Assembly: GCF_001552635.1 (NCBI RefSeq)
Contig: NZ_BCRO01000082.1
Span: 1 to 57,715, forward strand
DNA: 57,715 bases
Origin: Actinomadura hibisca NBRC 15177
GTDB taxonomy: Bacteria > Actinomycetota > Actinomycetes > Streptosporangiales > Streptosporangiaceae
Direction: 5' to 3'
How positions within the stretch are numbered: the first letter of the stretch is position 1; each line of letters opens with the position of its first letter. The position numbers and the translations under genes were made by a program. The notes under the pieces were generated by a model, which saw only the letters and a program-made list of their open reading frames with translations, did no database searches and was not told the origin of the DNA. Positions 47,821-56,875 of this stretch are shown here, piece after piece.

Positions 47821-49943
47821 CCCTCGGCGCGCAGCCGGTCGGCCTGGATGCTGCGCACGCTGTCGTAGGCCTGGATCGCCTGCTCGCGGTAGGCGTCCCG
47901 CTGCTCGGGGACCGCGACCGACAGCGCCTCCAGGATCTGGGCCGCCTGGTAGGCGCGCCCCTCGCCCCGCATGATCTCCAGCGCGCGGAGCAGGGCCTGC
48001 GTGCCCGCATCGCGGCGTCCCGCCTCCAGCAGGGCCTTGCCCAGGGTGGTGGAGACGCGGCCCTGGTTGTAGCGGTCGGGCCGGGGTTCGCCGTCGCGGT
48101 CGCGGACCTGCCCGAAACGTTCGTGGGCCTCCCTGCACGCGGTGACGGCCGCGTCGGCGTCGCCCAGGCCCAGATACGCCCGGGCGATGTGGTGCAGGTT
48201 GATGGCGACGCCGCGCGGACGGTCGTGCCGTTCCTCCAGCTCGCGCGCCTGCTCGAAGTAGGGCCGGGCCTCGGCGTACTCGCCCGCGTCGAGATGGGCA
48301 CGGCCGGTGAACTCCAGGGCGGTCGCCAGGTCCAGGGGCCTATCCTTGGCGGCTTCGCGCGCTGCGCGCAACGGCTCCTGGGCCTCGGCGAAACGGCCGG
48401 TCTCGAAGCGGGCCCGGCCCAGTTGGGTGCCCAGGCGGAACACCCAGCGCGGGTCGTCGAGCGCCTGCGCGGCGGCCAGGCCGCGTTCCAGGACGGGGGT
48501 CAGCGTCTCGTAGGGGCGCGTCGACAGTTGCAGGCCCCACTGCGCCTCGCACAGCTGGACCACCAGGTCGTTCCAGCCCCGGTCGGCCGCCGCGTACACG
48601 CACGCGCACACGTTGCGGTGCTCGATGGCCAGCCAGCTCAACGCGCGCTTCTTGGCCTCGCTCCCGGTGCCGAACGCCGGGCGCGTCACCCGGTACACCG
48701 CGCCGAACGTCTCGCGGTAGGGGTTGACGGCCAGGTCAGCGGCCGCCGACGCCAGCAGGTACCACTCGACCGTACGGCGGACGGCCTGCTCCCGTTCGGC
48801 CTCCGGCAGGCGCTGCGCCTGCCGGTGGGCGTGCCGCCGGACGCGGTCGCGCAGCAGGTAGCGGCCGTTCTCCTCGCTGAGCAGCTCCCAGTCGATGAGG
48901 GTTTCCAGCAGGTCGGCGGTGGTGTCCTCGTCCTCGTCCAGGAGCGCGGCCGCCGCGGGCAGGACGAACGAGACGCCGGGCCCGGCCGCCGCCCTGCCGG
49001 GCCGGTCGCCCGACGACGGGTGCAGGCCGAGCAGACGGTAGGCGCGCCGCGCCGGTTCGGGCAGCGCCTCGTAGGCGGCGTCGCTGACGGCCTTCACCTG
49101 CCACTCTCCTCCGTTGTCCTGGTGCTCGGCGGCGAGGAGTCGCCGCACCGCCGCCGCGACCTCGCGGCCGGGACGCTTTCGCAACCACGCCCCGGCGAGC
49201 TGGAGCGCCTCGGGCCAGCCGTCGCACAACTCCAGCAGCGCGTCGGCGGCAGCGCGCTCGGCCGCTATCCGGTCGCCGCCCACCAGGCGGGTCAGGAACT
49301 CCTCGGCGGCGTCGGGGTCCAGGGGACGCACCGCGACGCGCGTCGCGCCGTAGCGTCCGGCGGGCAGGTCGTGGTCGGTGGTGACCAGGACGGCGGCCTC
49401 GCGCGAGGGCGGGAGGACCTGCTCGATCTGCGCGGCCATGCGGACGTTCGCCAGCACCACCAGCATCCGGCGTCCGGCGGTGCGGTCGCGCCACAGCGCG
49501 TGGCGGGCCGCGTAGGAGGCGGGGACGTCCTCGTCGGGGAGGCCGGTCTGGCGCAGGAGCTCGGCGAGCAGGTCGGCGGGCGCGGCGGTGTCGCGGCCGG
49601 AACCGGCGAAGTCGAGGTAGAGGCGGCCGTCGGGGAAGCCGTCGGCGCGCTCGTGGGCCCACCGGACGGCGACCGCGCGGCGGCCGGTGCCCGCCAGGCC
49701 CGACAGGACGACGACGGCGGGCTGGCCGGTGGCGCGGGGCGCGCCGAACGCCGCGTCGATCAGGGCGCGCTCGGGGACGCGGTCGGTGAAGTCGGAGATG
49801 TTGGGCGGGATGGCGTGCAGCGCGGCGCGCTCGCGGTCGAGCGCGCCGCCGTAGTTGTTGACGACGGTGTCGACGCGGCCGGCCTGGAGCAGGGTCCGCA
49901 CCCGGCCGCCGGCCTCGTTGCGCACGCCGCCCGTCCCGCTCAT
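47817..49943 (-). CDS. STAND (NB-ARC)-TPR protein with degenerate nucleotide site
   Basis: The 708-residue protein has a short N-terminal motif (VRTLLQAGRVDTVVNNYGG), an NB-ARC-type domain (about 50-330), a winged-helix-like section and C-terminal TPR repeats (about 450-690; LDLATALEFTGRAHLDAGEY, ATEARPYFEQARELEE omitted in part). The Walker A region reads GLAGTGRRA (82-90), replacing the usual GKT/S, and the Walker B Asp is Ala in LVVLAN (161-166). Nucleotide hydrolysis is therefore doubtful although the domain is intact in length. STAND proteins act as signalling hubs, often in regulation or anti-phage defence. ATG at 49943 begins MSGTGGVRNE. Confidence 0.85.
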   Translation of the reverse strand: MSGTGGVRNEAGGRVRTLLQAGRVDTVVNNYGGALDRERAALHAIPPNISDFTDRVPERALIDAAFGAPRATGQPAVVVLSGLAGTGRRAVAVRWAHERADGFPDGRLYLDFAGSGRDTAAPADLLAELLRQTGLPDEDVPASYAARHALWRDRTAGRRMLVVLANVRMAAQIEQVLPPSREAAVLVTTDHDLPAGRYGATRVAVRPLDPDAAEEFLTRLVGGDRIAAERAAADALLELCDGWPEALQLAGAWLRKRPGREVAAAVRRLLAAEHQDNGGEWQVKAVSDAAYEALPEPARRAYRLLGLHPSSGDRPGRAAAGPGVSFVLPAAAALLDEDEDTTADLLETLIDWELLSEENGRYLLRDRVRRHAHRQAQRLPEAEREQAVRRTVEWYLLASAAADLAVNPYRETFGAVYRVTRPAFGTGSEAKKRALSWLAIEHRNVCACVYAAADRGWNDLVVQLCEAQWGLQLSTRPYETLTPVLERGLAAAQALDDPRWVFRLGTQLGRARFETGRFAEAQEPLRAAREAAKDRPLDLATALEFTGRAHLDAGEYAEARPYFEQARELEERHDRPRGVAINLHHIARAYLGLGDADAAVTACREAHERFGQVRDRDGEPRPDRYNQGRVSTTLGKALLEAGRRDAGTQALLRALEIMRGEGRAYQAAQILEALSVAVPEQRDAYREQAIQAYDSVRSIQADRLRAEG

Positions 49944-50168
49944 CCGCCCGACCCCCGCTCAGCGCCCCGGCACCCTCACGATCAACATAACGGCCGGGCG
50001 GCCCGGCGGACCAGGAGTCGGGCGAAGCGTTCGCCACCGGGTAGGTCCCAGGGACCAGGCGCGGGCCGGGAAGTTAGTTCCAGCGCACCTATCGGGCCGA
50101 AGGCGAAGATCACCATAGTCTTCCTTGGACCGATCCACGCCCCATCCCCCCATCGCCCTGGAGAGACC

Positions 50169-50870
50169 ATGGCACGCGCAACCGCACGCACGGCTTCCGT
50201 GCTCCTGGCGGCAGGCGTCCTGACGGCCACCCCGTCAGCCGCCTTCGCCGCCCCGCAGGCCCCCGCCGCCGCCCCACAGGCGCAGGCGGCCCCCGCCCAG
50301 CAGAACTGGAAGATCCTCTGGGAGCCGCCGTCCGACGAGGTCACCGCGGCGGCCTACTGGAAGACCATGGACATCAAGGGGCAGAAGCAGAAGAAGGGCA
50401 ACTGGTGCGGCCCGGCCGCCGCCACCAGCGCCCTGAGCTACCACGCCTCGGTCGGCAGCGGCACGCAGGCGTCCCTCGCGAAGAAGATGGCCACCGACAA
50501 GATCGGCTTCACGTCGCCGATAGCCATGGGCCGCGAGATGACCAACTACATCAACAAGGCGTGGAAGACCAAGGGCACCAAGTACAAGGCGACCCGCAGC
50601 GTCAAGAACCCGAACCTCTGGAACGCGACGCGCTACTCCTACGCCCGCGGCCAGGGCCCGCTGGTCCTCACCGTCTTCGCCAAGAAGAGCTGGTACCCCA
50701 AGGCGGGCAAGGCCGTCGCGCACTACGTGGTGATCTACGGCTTCGACGACACCACCCGCTGGGACCAGTCGACCTACCTGATCTGGGACCCCGCGTACGG
50801 CAAGCGCAAGCTCAGCGCCAAGAACTGGGAGAAGATCGCCTACACCGGCAAGTTCGTCGTGTCCTGGTAG
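50169..50870 (+). CDS. Secreted C39-like (papain-fold) cysteine protease
   Basis: The 233-residue protein has a signal peptide (ASVLLAAGVLTATPSAAFA/AP) and, after an Ala/Pro/Gln spacer, a C39-like peptidase domain with Cys80 in GNWCGPAAAT, His185 in AHYVVIYGFDD and Asp207 in WDPAYG, the expected Cys-His-Asp triad. It should cleave peptides outside the cell. It is not attached to an ABC transporter, so it is a free exported enzyme and not a bacteriocin exporter. ATG at 50169 follows CTGGAGAG. Confidence 0.85.
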   Translation: MARATARTASVLLAAGVLTATPSAAFAAPQAPAAAPQAQAAPAQQNWKILWEPPSDEVTAAAYWKTMDIKGQKQKKGNWCGPAAATSALSYHASVGSGTQASLAKKMATDKIGFTSPIAMGREMTNYINKAWKTKGTKYKATRSVKNPNLWNATRYSYARGQGPLVLTVFAKKSWYPKAGKAVAHYVVIYGFDDTTRWDQSTYLIWDPAYGKRKLSAKNWEKIAYTGKFVVSW

Positions 50871-50900
50871 AGCAGGCCGCGCGCTTGAACTGAACAACGC

Positions 50901-50934
50901 GACGGCCCGTTCCGCCTCGGCGGGACGGGCCGTC
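50901..50934. terminator. Terminator between protease and aldehyde oxidoreductase operon
   Basis: A 16-bp stem (50901-50916 with 50919-50934, one G-T pair) lies between the convergent genes. Confidence 0.85.
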
Positions 50935-50939
50935 CGCCG

Positions 50940-53003
50940 TCAGAAGTCCGGCAGCAGGTGGGCCGGGGTGATGGGCAGGTCGCGCACCCGAACCCCCGTC
51001 GCGTGGTGCACCGCGTTCGCCACCGCCGCCGCCGCGCCCACGATCCCGATCTCGCCGATGCCCTTGACCCCCATCGGGTTCAGGTGCTGGTCCTCCTCGT
51101 CGATCCACGTCGCCTGCACGTCGGCGACGTCCGCGCACGCCGGGACGTGGTACTGCGCCAGGTCGTGGGTCAGGTAGTCGCCGAACTCGGCGTCCATGAC
51201 GCTCTGCTCCATCAGCGCCATGCCGATGCCCATCACCATGCCGCCGACGAACTGCGAGTGCGCCGTCGTCGGGCTGATGATGCGGCCCGCCGCGAAGACG
51301 CCGAACATGCGCGGGATGCGCACCTCGCCGGTGTCGATGTCCACCTCCGCCTCGGCGAAGTGCGCGCCGAAGGCGTGGCGGGAGTACTCCGGCTCCGACT
51401 TGATCTCCTCGGCGGTGTCGGCCGTCGCCTCCACGCCCTCCGGCGGGATCTCGCCGTCCAGCTCGTCCAACAGCGCCTCGCAGGCGCGGACCACGGCGGT
51501 GCTCCAGCTCGCCGTGCCCGTGGAGCCGCCCGCCAGGGACGCCCTGGGCAGCGCGCTGTCCCCCAGCTCGACGGTGACCTGCGCCGGATCGGCCTTCAAC
51601 GTCTCGGCCGCGACCAGCGTCAGCGCCGTGCGGGAGCCGGTGCCGATGTCGGCGGCGGCGATCCGGATGGTGAAGGTGCCGTCCGCGTCGGCCCGCGCCG
51701 TCGCCTTGTTGGGCATCCGGTTCGCCGGGTAGGTCGCCGCCGCGACGCCGGTGCCGACCAGCTTGCGGCCCCGGCGTCGGATCGCGGGCGTCGGGTCGCG
51801 GTCGGCCCATCCGAAGTGCTCCGCGCCCTTGCGCAGGCAGGCCACCAGGTTGCGGGAGCTGAACGGGATGTCCTGCTCCGGGTCGCGTTCGGGCTCGTTG
51901 CGCACCCGCAGCTCGACCGGGTCGACGCCGAGCGTGTACGCCAGCTCGTCCATGGCCGACTCCAGCGCGAACATGCCGGGCGTCTCGCCGGGCGCGCGCA
52001 TCCACGACGGCGTCGGCACGTCCAGGCGGGTCAGCCGGTGCGCGGTGCGCCGGTTGGACGCCCGGTACATCACGCGCGACGGGACGGCCGCCTGCTCGGC
52101 GAACTCGCGGAGGGTGGAGCTCTGCGACACGACCTCGTGCAGGATCGCCGTCAGCCGCCCGTCGGCGTCGGCACCGAGCCGCACCCGCTGGATCGTCGGC
52201 GTCCGGTAGCCGGTCGTCGCGAACATCTGCTGCCGCGTCACCGCCAGCTTCACCGGACGCCCGGCCGCGCGCGCCGCCATGGCCGCCAGCACGACGTTGG
52301 GACGCGGCGTGCCCTTCGACCCGAACCCGCCGCCCACGTGCGGGGACACCACGCGGACCTGCGCCGGCTCCAGCTTGAAGATCTTGGCCAGGGTGCCCTG
52401 GACGGTGGAGGCGCCCTGGTTGGAGTCGTAGACCGTCAGGTCGTCGCCCTCCCAGGCGGCGACGGTCGCGTGCGGCTCCATCGGGTTGTTGTGCTGGGCC
52501 GGGGTCGTGTACGTCGCGTCGATCTGGACGGCGGCGGTCGCGAAGGCCGCGTCCGGATCGCCCAGTTCCGACACCGCCGGGAAGCCCCCGTTGGCCTCCT
52601 CGGGCTCGTAGAGGCCCGGGTGGTCGGCGCTCAGCCGCACGTCAGGGCGCCGCTCGTCGGCGTAGGTGATCCGGACGAGCCGGGCCGCCTCCTGCGCGGT
52701 CTCCCACGTCTCGGCGACCACGGCCGCCACGAACTGCCCCCGATAGGACACCTTGCGGGACTGGAAGACCAGCAGCTCCGGGTCGTCCACCTCCGCTATC
52801 TCGGGCGCGTTCTCGCAGGACAGCACGGCCAGCACGCCCGGCAGCGCCAGCGCGGCCTCGTGGTCCACCGACGCGATCTCCGCGCGCCCGACTGCGGCCT
52901 GCACCCCCATCAGGTACGCCGCGCCCTCGACCGGGTACTCGAAGGCGTACCGGGCCCGGCCGGTGACCTTGTCGCGGGCCTCGACGCGCTCCAGGCTCGT
53001 CAT
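50940..53003 (-). CDS. Aldehyde oxidoreductase, molybdenum-cofactor-binding subunit (PaoC/YagR-like)
   Basis: The 687-residue protein is the large, molybdopterin cytosine dinucleotide-binding subunit of a xanthine-dehydrogenase-family enzyme: DKVTGRARYAFE, QFVAAVVAETWETAQEAARLV, VSPHVGGGFGSKGTPRPN, ASWSTAVVRAC and GVKGIGEIGIVGAAAAVANAV, whose Glu in GEIG-type context is the expected catalytic base. It would oxidise aldehydes or purine-like compounds in the cytoplasm. ATG at 53003 overlaps the FAD gene stop (ATGA). It is last in a three-gene operon; the gene for a PaoD-type maturation chaperone is not visible next to it. Confidence 0.92.
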   Translation of the reverse strand: MTSLERVEARDKVTGRARYAFEYPVEGAAYLMGVQAAVGRAEIASVDHEAALALPGVLAVLSCENAPEIAEVDDPELLVFQSRKVSYRGQFVAAVVAETWETAQEAARLVRITYADERRPDVRLSADHPGLYEPEEANGGFPAVSELGDPDAAFATAAVQIDATYTTPAQHNNPMEPHATVAAWEGDDLTVYDSNQGASTVQGTLAKIFKLEPAQVRVVSPHVGGGFGSKGTPRPNVVLAAMAARAAGRPVKLAVTRQQMFATTGYRTPTIQRVRLGADADGRLTAILHEVVSQSSTLREFAEQAAVPSRVMYRASNRRTAHRLTRLDVPTPSWMRAPGETPGMFALESAMDELAYTLGVDPVELRVRNEPERDPEQDIPFSSRNLVACLRKGAEHFGWADRDPTPAIRRRGRKLVGTGVAAATYPANRMPNKATARADADGTFTIRIAAADIGTGSRTALTLVAAETLKADPAQVTVELGDSALPRASLAGGSTGTASWSTAVVRACEALLDELDGEIPPEGVEATADTAEEIKSEPEYSRHAFGAHFAEAEVDIDTGEVRIPRMFGVFAAGRIISPTTAHSQFVGGMVMGIGMALMEQSVMDAEFGDYLTHDLAQYHVPACADVADVQATWIDEEDQHLNPMGVKGIGEIGIVGAAAAVANAVHHATGVRVRDLPITPAHLLPDF

Positions 53004-53974
53004 GCTCCCTCCCCCAGGCTCAGCATGGTGCGGACGATCAGGTTGCGGGCCAGCGGGATCTTGTAGCCGTTCTCGCGCAGCGGGTGCGCGGACTCCAGCT
53101 CGGCGTCGGCGGCGCGCAGGTAGTTCTCCTTGGTGGCGGCGACGCCGCGCAACATCTCCTCGGCGCGGTGGGCCCGCCACGGCTTGTGCGCCACACCGCC
53201 CAGCGCGATGCGGCAGTCCTGCACGACGCCGTCCTCGACCTTCAGGGCACCGGCGATGGAGACCAGCGCGAACGCGAACGACGCGCGCTCGCGCACCTTC
53301 CGGTAGCTCGACGGCATCCCGAGCGGGGGCACCTCCACCTCGGTGATGAGCTCGCCCGGCTTCAGGACGGTGTCGCGGGACGGGTCGTCCTTGGGGAAGC
53401 GGTAGAAGTCGCTGAGAGGCAGGACGCGCTTCCCCTCGCGGCTGTGCACGTGCACGGAGGCGTCCAGCGCGGCCAGGGCCACCGCCATGTCGGACGGGTG
53501 GGTCGCCACGCACGCCGTGGAGTGCCCGAAGATCGCCATGTTGTGGTTCTCGCCCTTGCGGGCCGGGCAGCCGCTCCCGGGATCGCGCTTGTTGCACGGC
53601 TTGGTGATGTCCTGGAAGTAGGAGCAGCGGGTGCGCTGGAGCAGGTTGCCCCCGACCGTGGCCTGGTTGCGGATCTGCCCCGACGCCCCGGCCAGGACGG
53701 CCTGGGACAGCAGCGGGTGCGTCTGGCGCACGCTCCAGCTCACCGCGAGGTCGCTGTTGCGCACCGTCGCGCCGATGAGCAGGCCGCCGTCCGGTGCGAC
53801 GGTGATCTGGTCGTAGGGCAGCCGCGTGACGTCGACCAGCCGGTCGGGCTGTTCCACGCCCAGGCGCATCAGGTCCACGAGGTTGGTGCCGCCGCCCAGG
53901 TAGCGGGTCTGCTCGCCGTGCAGCGCGACCGCGTCGTCCACGCTGTCCGCGCGCTCGTAGGTGAACGGCCTCAC
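53000..53974 (-). CDS. Aldehyde oxidoreductase, FAD-binding subunit (PaoB/YagS-like)
   Basis: The 324-residue protein has the FAD-binding signature RYLGGGTNLVDLM and QIRNQATVGGNLLQRTRC. Four cysteines, C117, C127, C136 and C155 (RTRCSYFQD, KPCNKRDPGSGCPARKG, HSTACVATHP), match the [4Fe-4S] insertion that distinguishes the PaoB/YagS subgroup from ordinary xanthine dehydrogenase FAD subunits. It passes electrons from the molybdenum subunit to the acceptor. GTG at 53974 overlaps the stop of the iron-sulfur gene by four bases (GTGA). Confidence 0.93.
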   Translation of the reverse strand: MRPFTYERADSVDDAVALHGEQTRYLGGGTNLVDLMRLGVEQPDRLVDVTRLPYDQITVAPDGGLLIGATVRNSDLAVSWSVRQTHPLLSQAVLAGASGQIRNQATVGGNLLQRTRCSYFQDITKPCNKRDPGSGCPARKGENHNMAIFGHSTACVATHPSDMAVALAALDASVHVHSREGKRVLPLSDFYRFPKDDPSRDTVLKPGELITEVEVPPLGMPSSYRKVRERASFAFALVSIAGALKVEDGVVQDCRIALGGVAHKPWRAHRAEEMLRGVAATKENYLRAADAELESAHPLRENGYKIPLARNLIVRTMLSLGEGA

Positions 53975-54531
53975 GCCCCCACCTCCCGCACCGCCGCGAC
54001 GATGTTGACGTACGCGCCGCACCGGCAGAGGTTGCCGCTCATGCGCTCGCGGATCTCGGCGTCGTCCAGGGCGGGCGGCTCGGCGGCCAGGTCCTCGGTG
54101 ACGAAGCTGGGCCAGCCCTCGGCGGCCTCGGCGAGCATCCCGGTGGCCGAGCAGAGCTGGCCGGGGGTGCAGTAGCCGCACTGGAGGGCGTCGCGCTCCA
54201 CGAACGCCTCCTGGATCGGGCTGAGCCCGCCCTCGCCCGCCGCTCCCGCCGCCTCCGCCAGCCCCTCGACGGTGGTGACCTCCGCGCCGTCGTTGGCGAC
54301 CGCCAGCGCGAGGCAGGAGTTGGCGCGGCGGCCGTCCAGCAGGACCGTGCACGCCCCGCACTGGCCGTGGTCGCAGCCCTTCTTGGCGCCGGTCAGCCCG
54401 AGCCGCTCGCGCAGCACGTCCAGCAGGGAGGCGCGGGTGTCGATGTCGAGCCGGTGCTCGCGCCCGTTCACGGTCAGGGTGATCGAAACGGGCACCGGCG
54501 GTGCGCCGCCCCGGGTGTTCGCGCTGTCCAT
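53971..54531 (-). CDS. Aldehyde oxidoreductase, [2Fe-2S] subunit (PaoA/YagT-like)
   Basis: The 186-residue protein has a plant-ferredoxin-like N-terminal cluster (C53, C58, C61, C73: GCDHGQCGACTVLL) and a second helical cluster domain (C118, C121, C169, C171: QCGYCTPGQ and NLCRCGAYVNI), the standard pair of [2Fe-2S] sites. Unlike periplasmic PaoA it lacks a Tat signal (MDSANTRGG...), so this enzyme should be cytoplasmic. It is first in the operon, transcribed divergently from geosmin synthase 160 bases away. Confidence 0.94.
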   Translation of the reverse strand: MDSANTRGGAPPVPVSITLTVNGREHRLDIDTRASLLDVLRERLGLTGAKKGCDHGQCGACTVLLDGRRANSCLALAVANDGAEVTTVEGLAEAAGAAGEGGLSPIQEAFVERDALQCGYCTPGQLCSATGMLAEAAEGWPSFVTEDLAAEPPALDDAEIRERMSGNLCRCGAYVNIVAAVREVGA

Positions 54532-54694
54532 GATCGGGGTCCTACCCCGAAACCGCAGGTTGAACGGATCTCGTGGTGTTCTCTGTACGCTTGATCAAGC
54601 GGAGCCGTACCCGGCTCCGATCAGGACGGACGAGCCCTGGAGACAGCAGACAGTAACTCTCCGTGATGACAGGACCGCGATACGTTGCGTTCCT

Positions 54695-56875
54695 ATGCAG
54701 CCGTTCACACTGCCTGACTTCTACGTCCCGCACCCGGCCCGCATCAACCCCCACCTCGAAGGCGCCCGCGTCCACACCCGCCAGTGGGCCCGCGACATGG
54801 GCATGGTGGACGACACCCGCGACCCCGGCACCCCCGAGATCTGGGACGAGGCCGAGCTGGAGGCGATGGACTACGCCCTCCTGTGCGCCTACACCCACCC
54901 CGACTGCGACGGCCCCATGCTCGACCTGGTCACCGACTGGTACGTGTGGGTGTTCTACTTCGACGACCACTTCCTGGAGGTCTACAAGAAGACCGGCGAC
55001 CTGGAGGGGGCCAAGGCGTACCTGGGCCGGCTGGGCGCGTTCATGCCGCTGGGCCCGTCGGGCACGCCGCCCGAGCCGGTCAACGCGGTCGAGCGCGGCC
55101 TGATCGACCTGTGGGAGCGCACCGTCCCAGCGCGGACGCCCGGCTGGGCGGAGCGGTTCCGGCGCTACACTGTCGACCTGCTGGACTCCTCGATCTGGGA
55201 GCTGCACAACATCAACGACGGGCGCGTCCCGAACCCGATCGAGTACGTGTCGATGCGCCGCAAGGTGGGCGGCGCGCCCTGGTCGGCGGGGCTGGTCGAG
55301 CACGCGGCGAACGCCGAGGTGCCCGACCGGGTGGCGGAGTCGCGGCCGTTGCGGGTGCTGCGCGACACGTTCTCCGACGGGGTGCACCTGCGCAACGACA
55401 TCTTCTCCTACCAGCGCGAGACCGAGCGCGAGGGAGAGGTCAACAACTGCGTCCTCGTCGTGGAGCGGTTCCTGAACACGGACACGCAGCAGGCCGCCGA
55501 CACCGTCAACGAGCTGATCACCTCGCGACTGCGGCAGTTCGAGAACACGGTGTTCACCGAGCTGCCGCCGCTGCTGGAGGAGCACGCCCTCACCCCGCCC
55601 GAGCGGGCCGCCGTCGCCGCCTACGTCAAGGGGCTCCAGGACTGGCAGTCGGGCGGCCACGAGTGGCACATGCGCTCCAGCCGCTACATGAACGGGGGCG
55701 GCGACCGCAGCGCGATCACGCTGGGCGGGCCGACGGGGTTGGGCACCGCCGCCGCGCACCTGCCGACGGTGCTGCGCGCCGCGCGCCGCAACGTCGTGGC
55801 GAGCAACATGAACGTGCCGTTCCGGCGCGTCGGGCCGACCCGGCTGCCCGACTTCACGATGCCGTATCCGGTGCGGGTCAACCCGCACCGCGAGCGGGCG
55901 CGGCAGGCGTGCATCCGGTGGTGCGACGAGATGGGGATGTTCGGGCCGGTGGCGCGGATGCCGGAGCCGGTGTGGGACGAGCGCGGCCTGGCGGGGTACG
56001 CGTTCGAGATCTGCTCGGCGTCCATCGACCCCGACGCGACGGCCGAGGAACTGGACCTGTCGGCGCAGTGGCTGGCGTGGGGCACCTACGGCGACGACTA
56101 CTTCCCGGCGATCTTCTTCCGGGACCGCGATATGGCCGGGGCGAAGGTGTTCAACGCGCGCCTCCCCCTGTTCATGCCGCTGGACTGCGGCCCGACGCCA
56201 CCGCCGCTGAACCCCGTCGAAGCGGGCCTGGCCGACCTGTGGCGGCGCACGGCGGGCCCGATGCCGGACAAGGGCCGCGCCCTGTTCCGGACGGCGGTGG
56301 AGAAGATGACCACGAGCTGGTTGTGGGAGCTGAACAACCACATCCAGCAGCGGGTGCCCGACCCGGTGGACTACATCGAGATGCGGCGGCGCACGTTCGG
56401 CTCCGACCTGACGATGAGCCTGACGCGCATCGGGCACCTGGGCGAGATCCCGGACGCCGTCTACGACTCCGACACCATGCTCGCGATCGAGAACGCCGCA
56501 ATGGACTACGCCTGCCTGACCAACGACGTGTTCTCGTACCAGAAGGAGATCGAGTTCGAGGGCGAGACGCACAACGGAGTGCTGGCCGTCGAACGGTTCC
56601 TGTCGTGCGGGCGGACGGAGGCGGTCGCGATCGTCAACGACCTGATGACGGCGCGGCTGCGGGAGTTCGAGCACCTGAGCGCGACGGCGCTGCCGCTGCT
56701 GTGCGACGACCTGGACCTGGACGACCGCGCCCGCGCGGCGCTGGACGACCACGTGGAGGAGCTGCGCGACTGGATGGCGGGCATCCTGAAATGGCACCGC
56801 GAGACGGCCCGCTACCTGGAGGAGGAACTGATCCGCGCCAACACGCCACGGCTCAGTCTTTCGAGTCGGCGATGA
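54695..56875 (+). CDS. geoA: Geosmin synthase (germacradienol/geosmin synthase)
   Basis: The 726-residue protein has two terpene-cyclase domains in tandem. The N-terminal domain carries DDHFLE (90-95) and NDIFSYQRE (234-242), the metal-binding motifs that convert farnesyl diphosphate to germacradienol. The C-terminal domain carries DDYFP (467-471) and NDVFSYQKE (610-618) and finishes the retro-Prins conversion to geosmin. Length and the opening MQPFTLPDFYVPHPARINPH are typical. No purine-rich ribosome site precedes the ATG at 54695; a GATACG element 16 bases upstream suggests a very short or leaderless transcript. The tail overlaps the opposite-strand gene by 23 bases. Expression in relatives is tied to sporulation; no such regulatory site was seen here. 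Confidence 0.97.
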   Translation: MQPFTLPDFYVPHPARINPHLEGARVHTRQWARDMGMVDDTRDPGTPEIWDEAELEAMDYALLCAYTHPDCDGPMLDLVTDWYVWVFYFDDHFLEVYKKTGDLEGAKAYLGRLGAFMPLGPSGTPPEPVNAVERGLIDLWERTVPARTPGWAERFRRYTVDLLDSSIWELHNINDGRVPNPIEYVSMRRKVGGAPWSAGLVEHAANAEVPDRVAESRPLRVLRDTFSDGVHLRNDIFSYQRETEREGEVNNCVLVVERFLNTDTQQAADTVNELITSRLRQFENTVFTELPPLLEEHALTPPERAAVAAYVKGLQDWQSGGHEWHMRSSRYMNGGGDRSAITLGGPTGLGTAAAHLPTVLRAARRNVVASNMNVPFRRVGPTRLPDFTMPYPVRVNPHRERARQACIRWCDEMGMFGPVARMPEPVWDERGLAGYAFEICSASIDPDATAEELDLSAQWLAWGTYGDDYFPAIFFRDRDMAGAKVFNARLPLFMPLDCGPTPPPLNPVEAGLADLWRRTAGPMPDKGRALFRTAVEKMTTSWLWELNNHIQQRVPDPVDYIEMRRRTFGSDLTMSLTRIGHLGEIPDAVYDSDTMLAIENAAMDYACLTNDVFSYQKEIEFEGETHNGVLAVERFLSCGRTEAVAIVNDLMTARLREFEHLSATALPLLCDDLDLDDRARAALDDHVEELRDWMAGILKWHRETARYLEEELIRANTPRLSLSSRR

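Noticed and set aside
46656..50168. Long plus-strand open frame running through the GT-B and STAND genes into the C39-like protease
   Set aside because: Only its end (50169-50870) is real; the earlier part is a shadow of genes in other frames, and a signal peptide with its own ribosome site starts at 50169.
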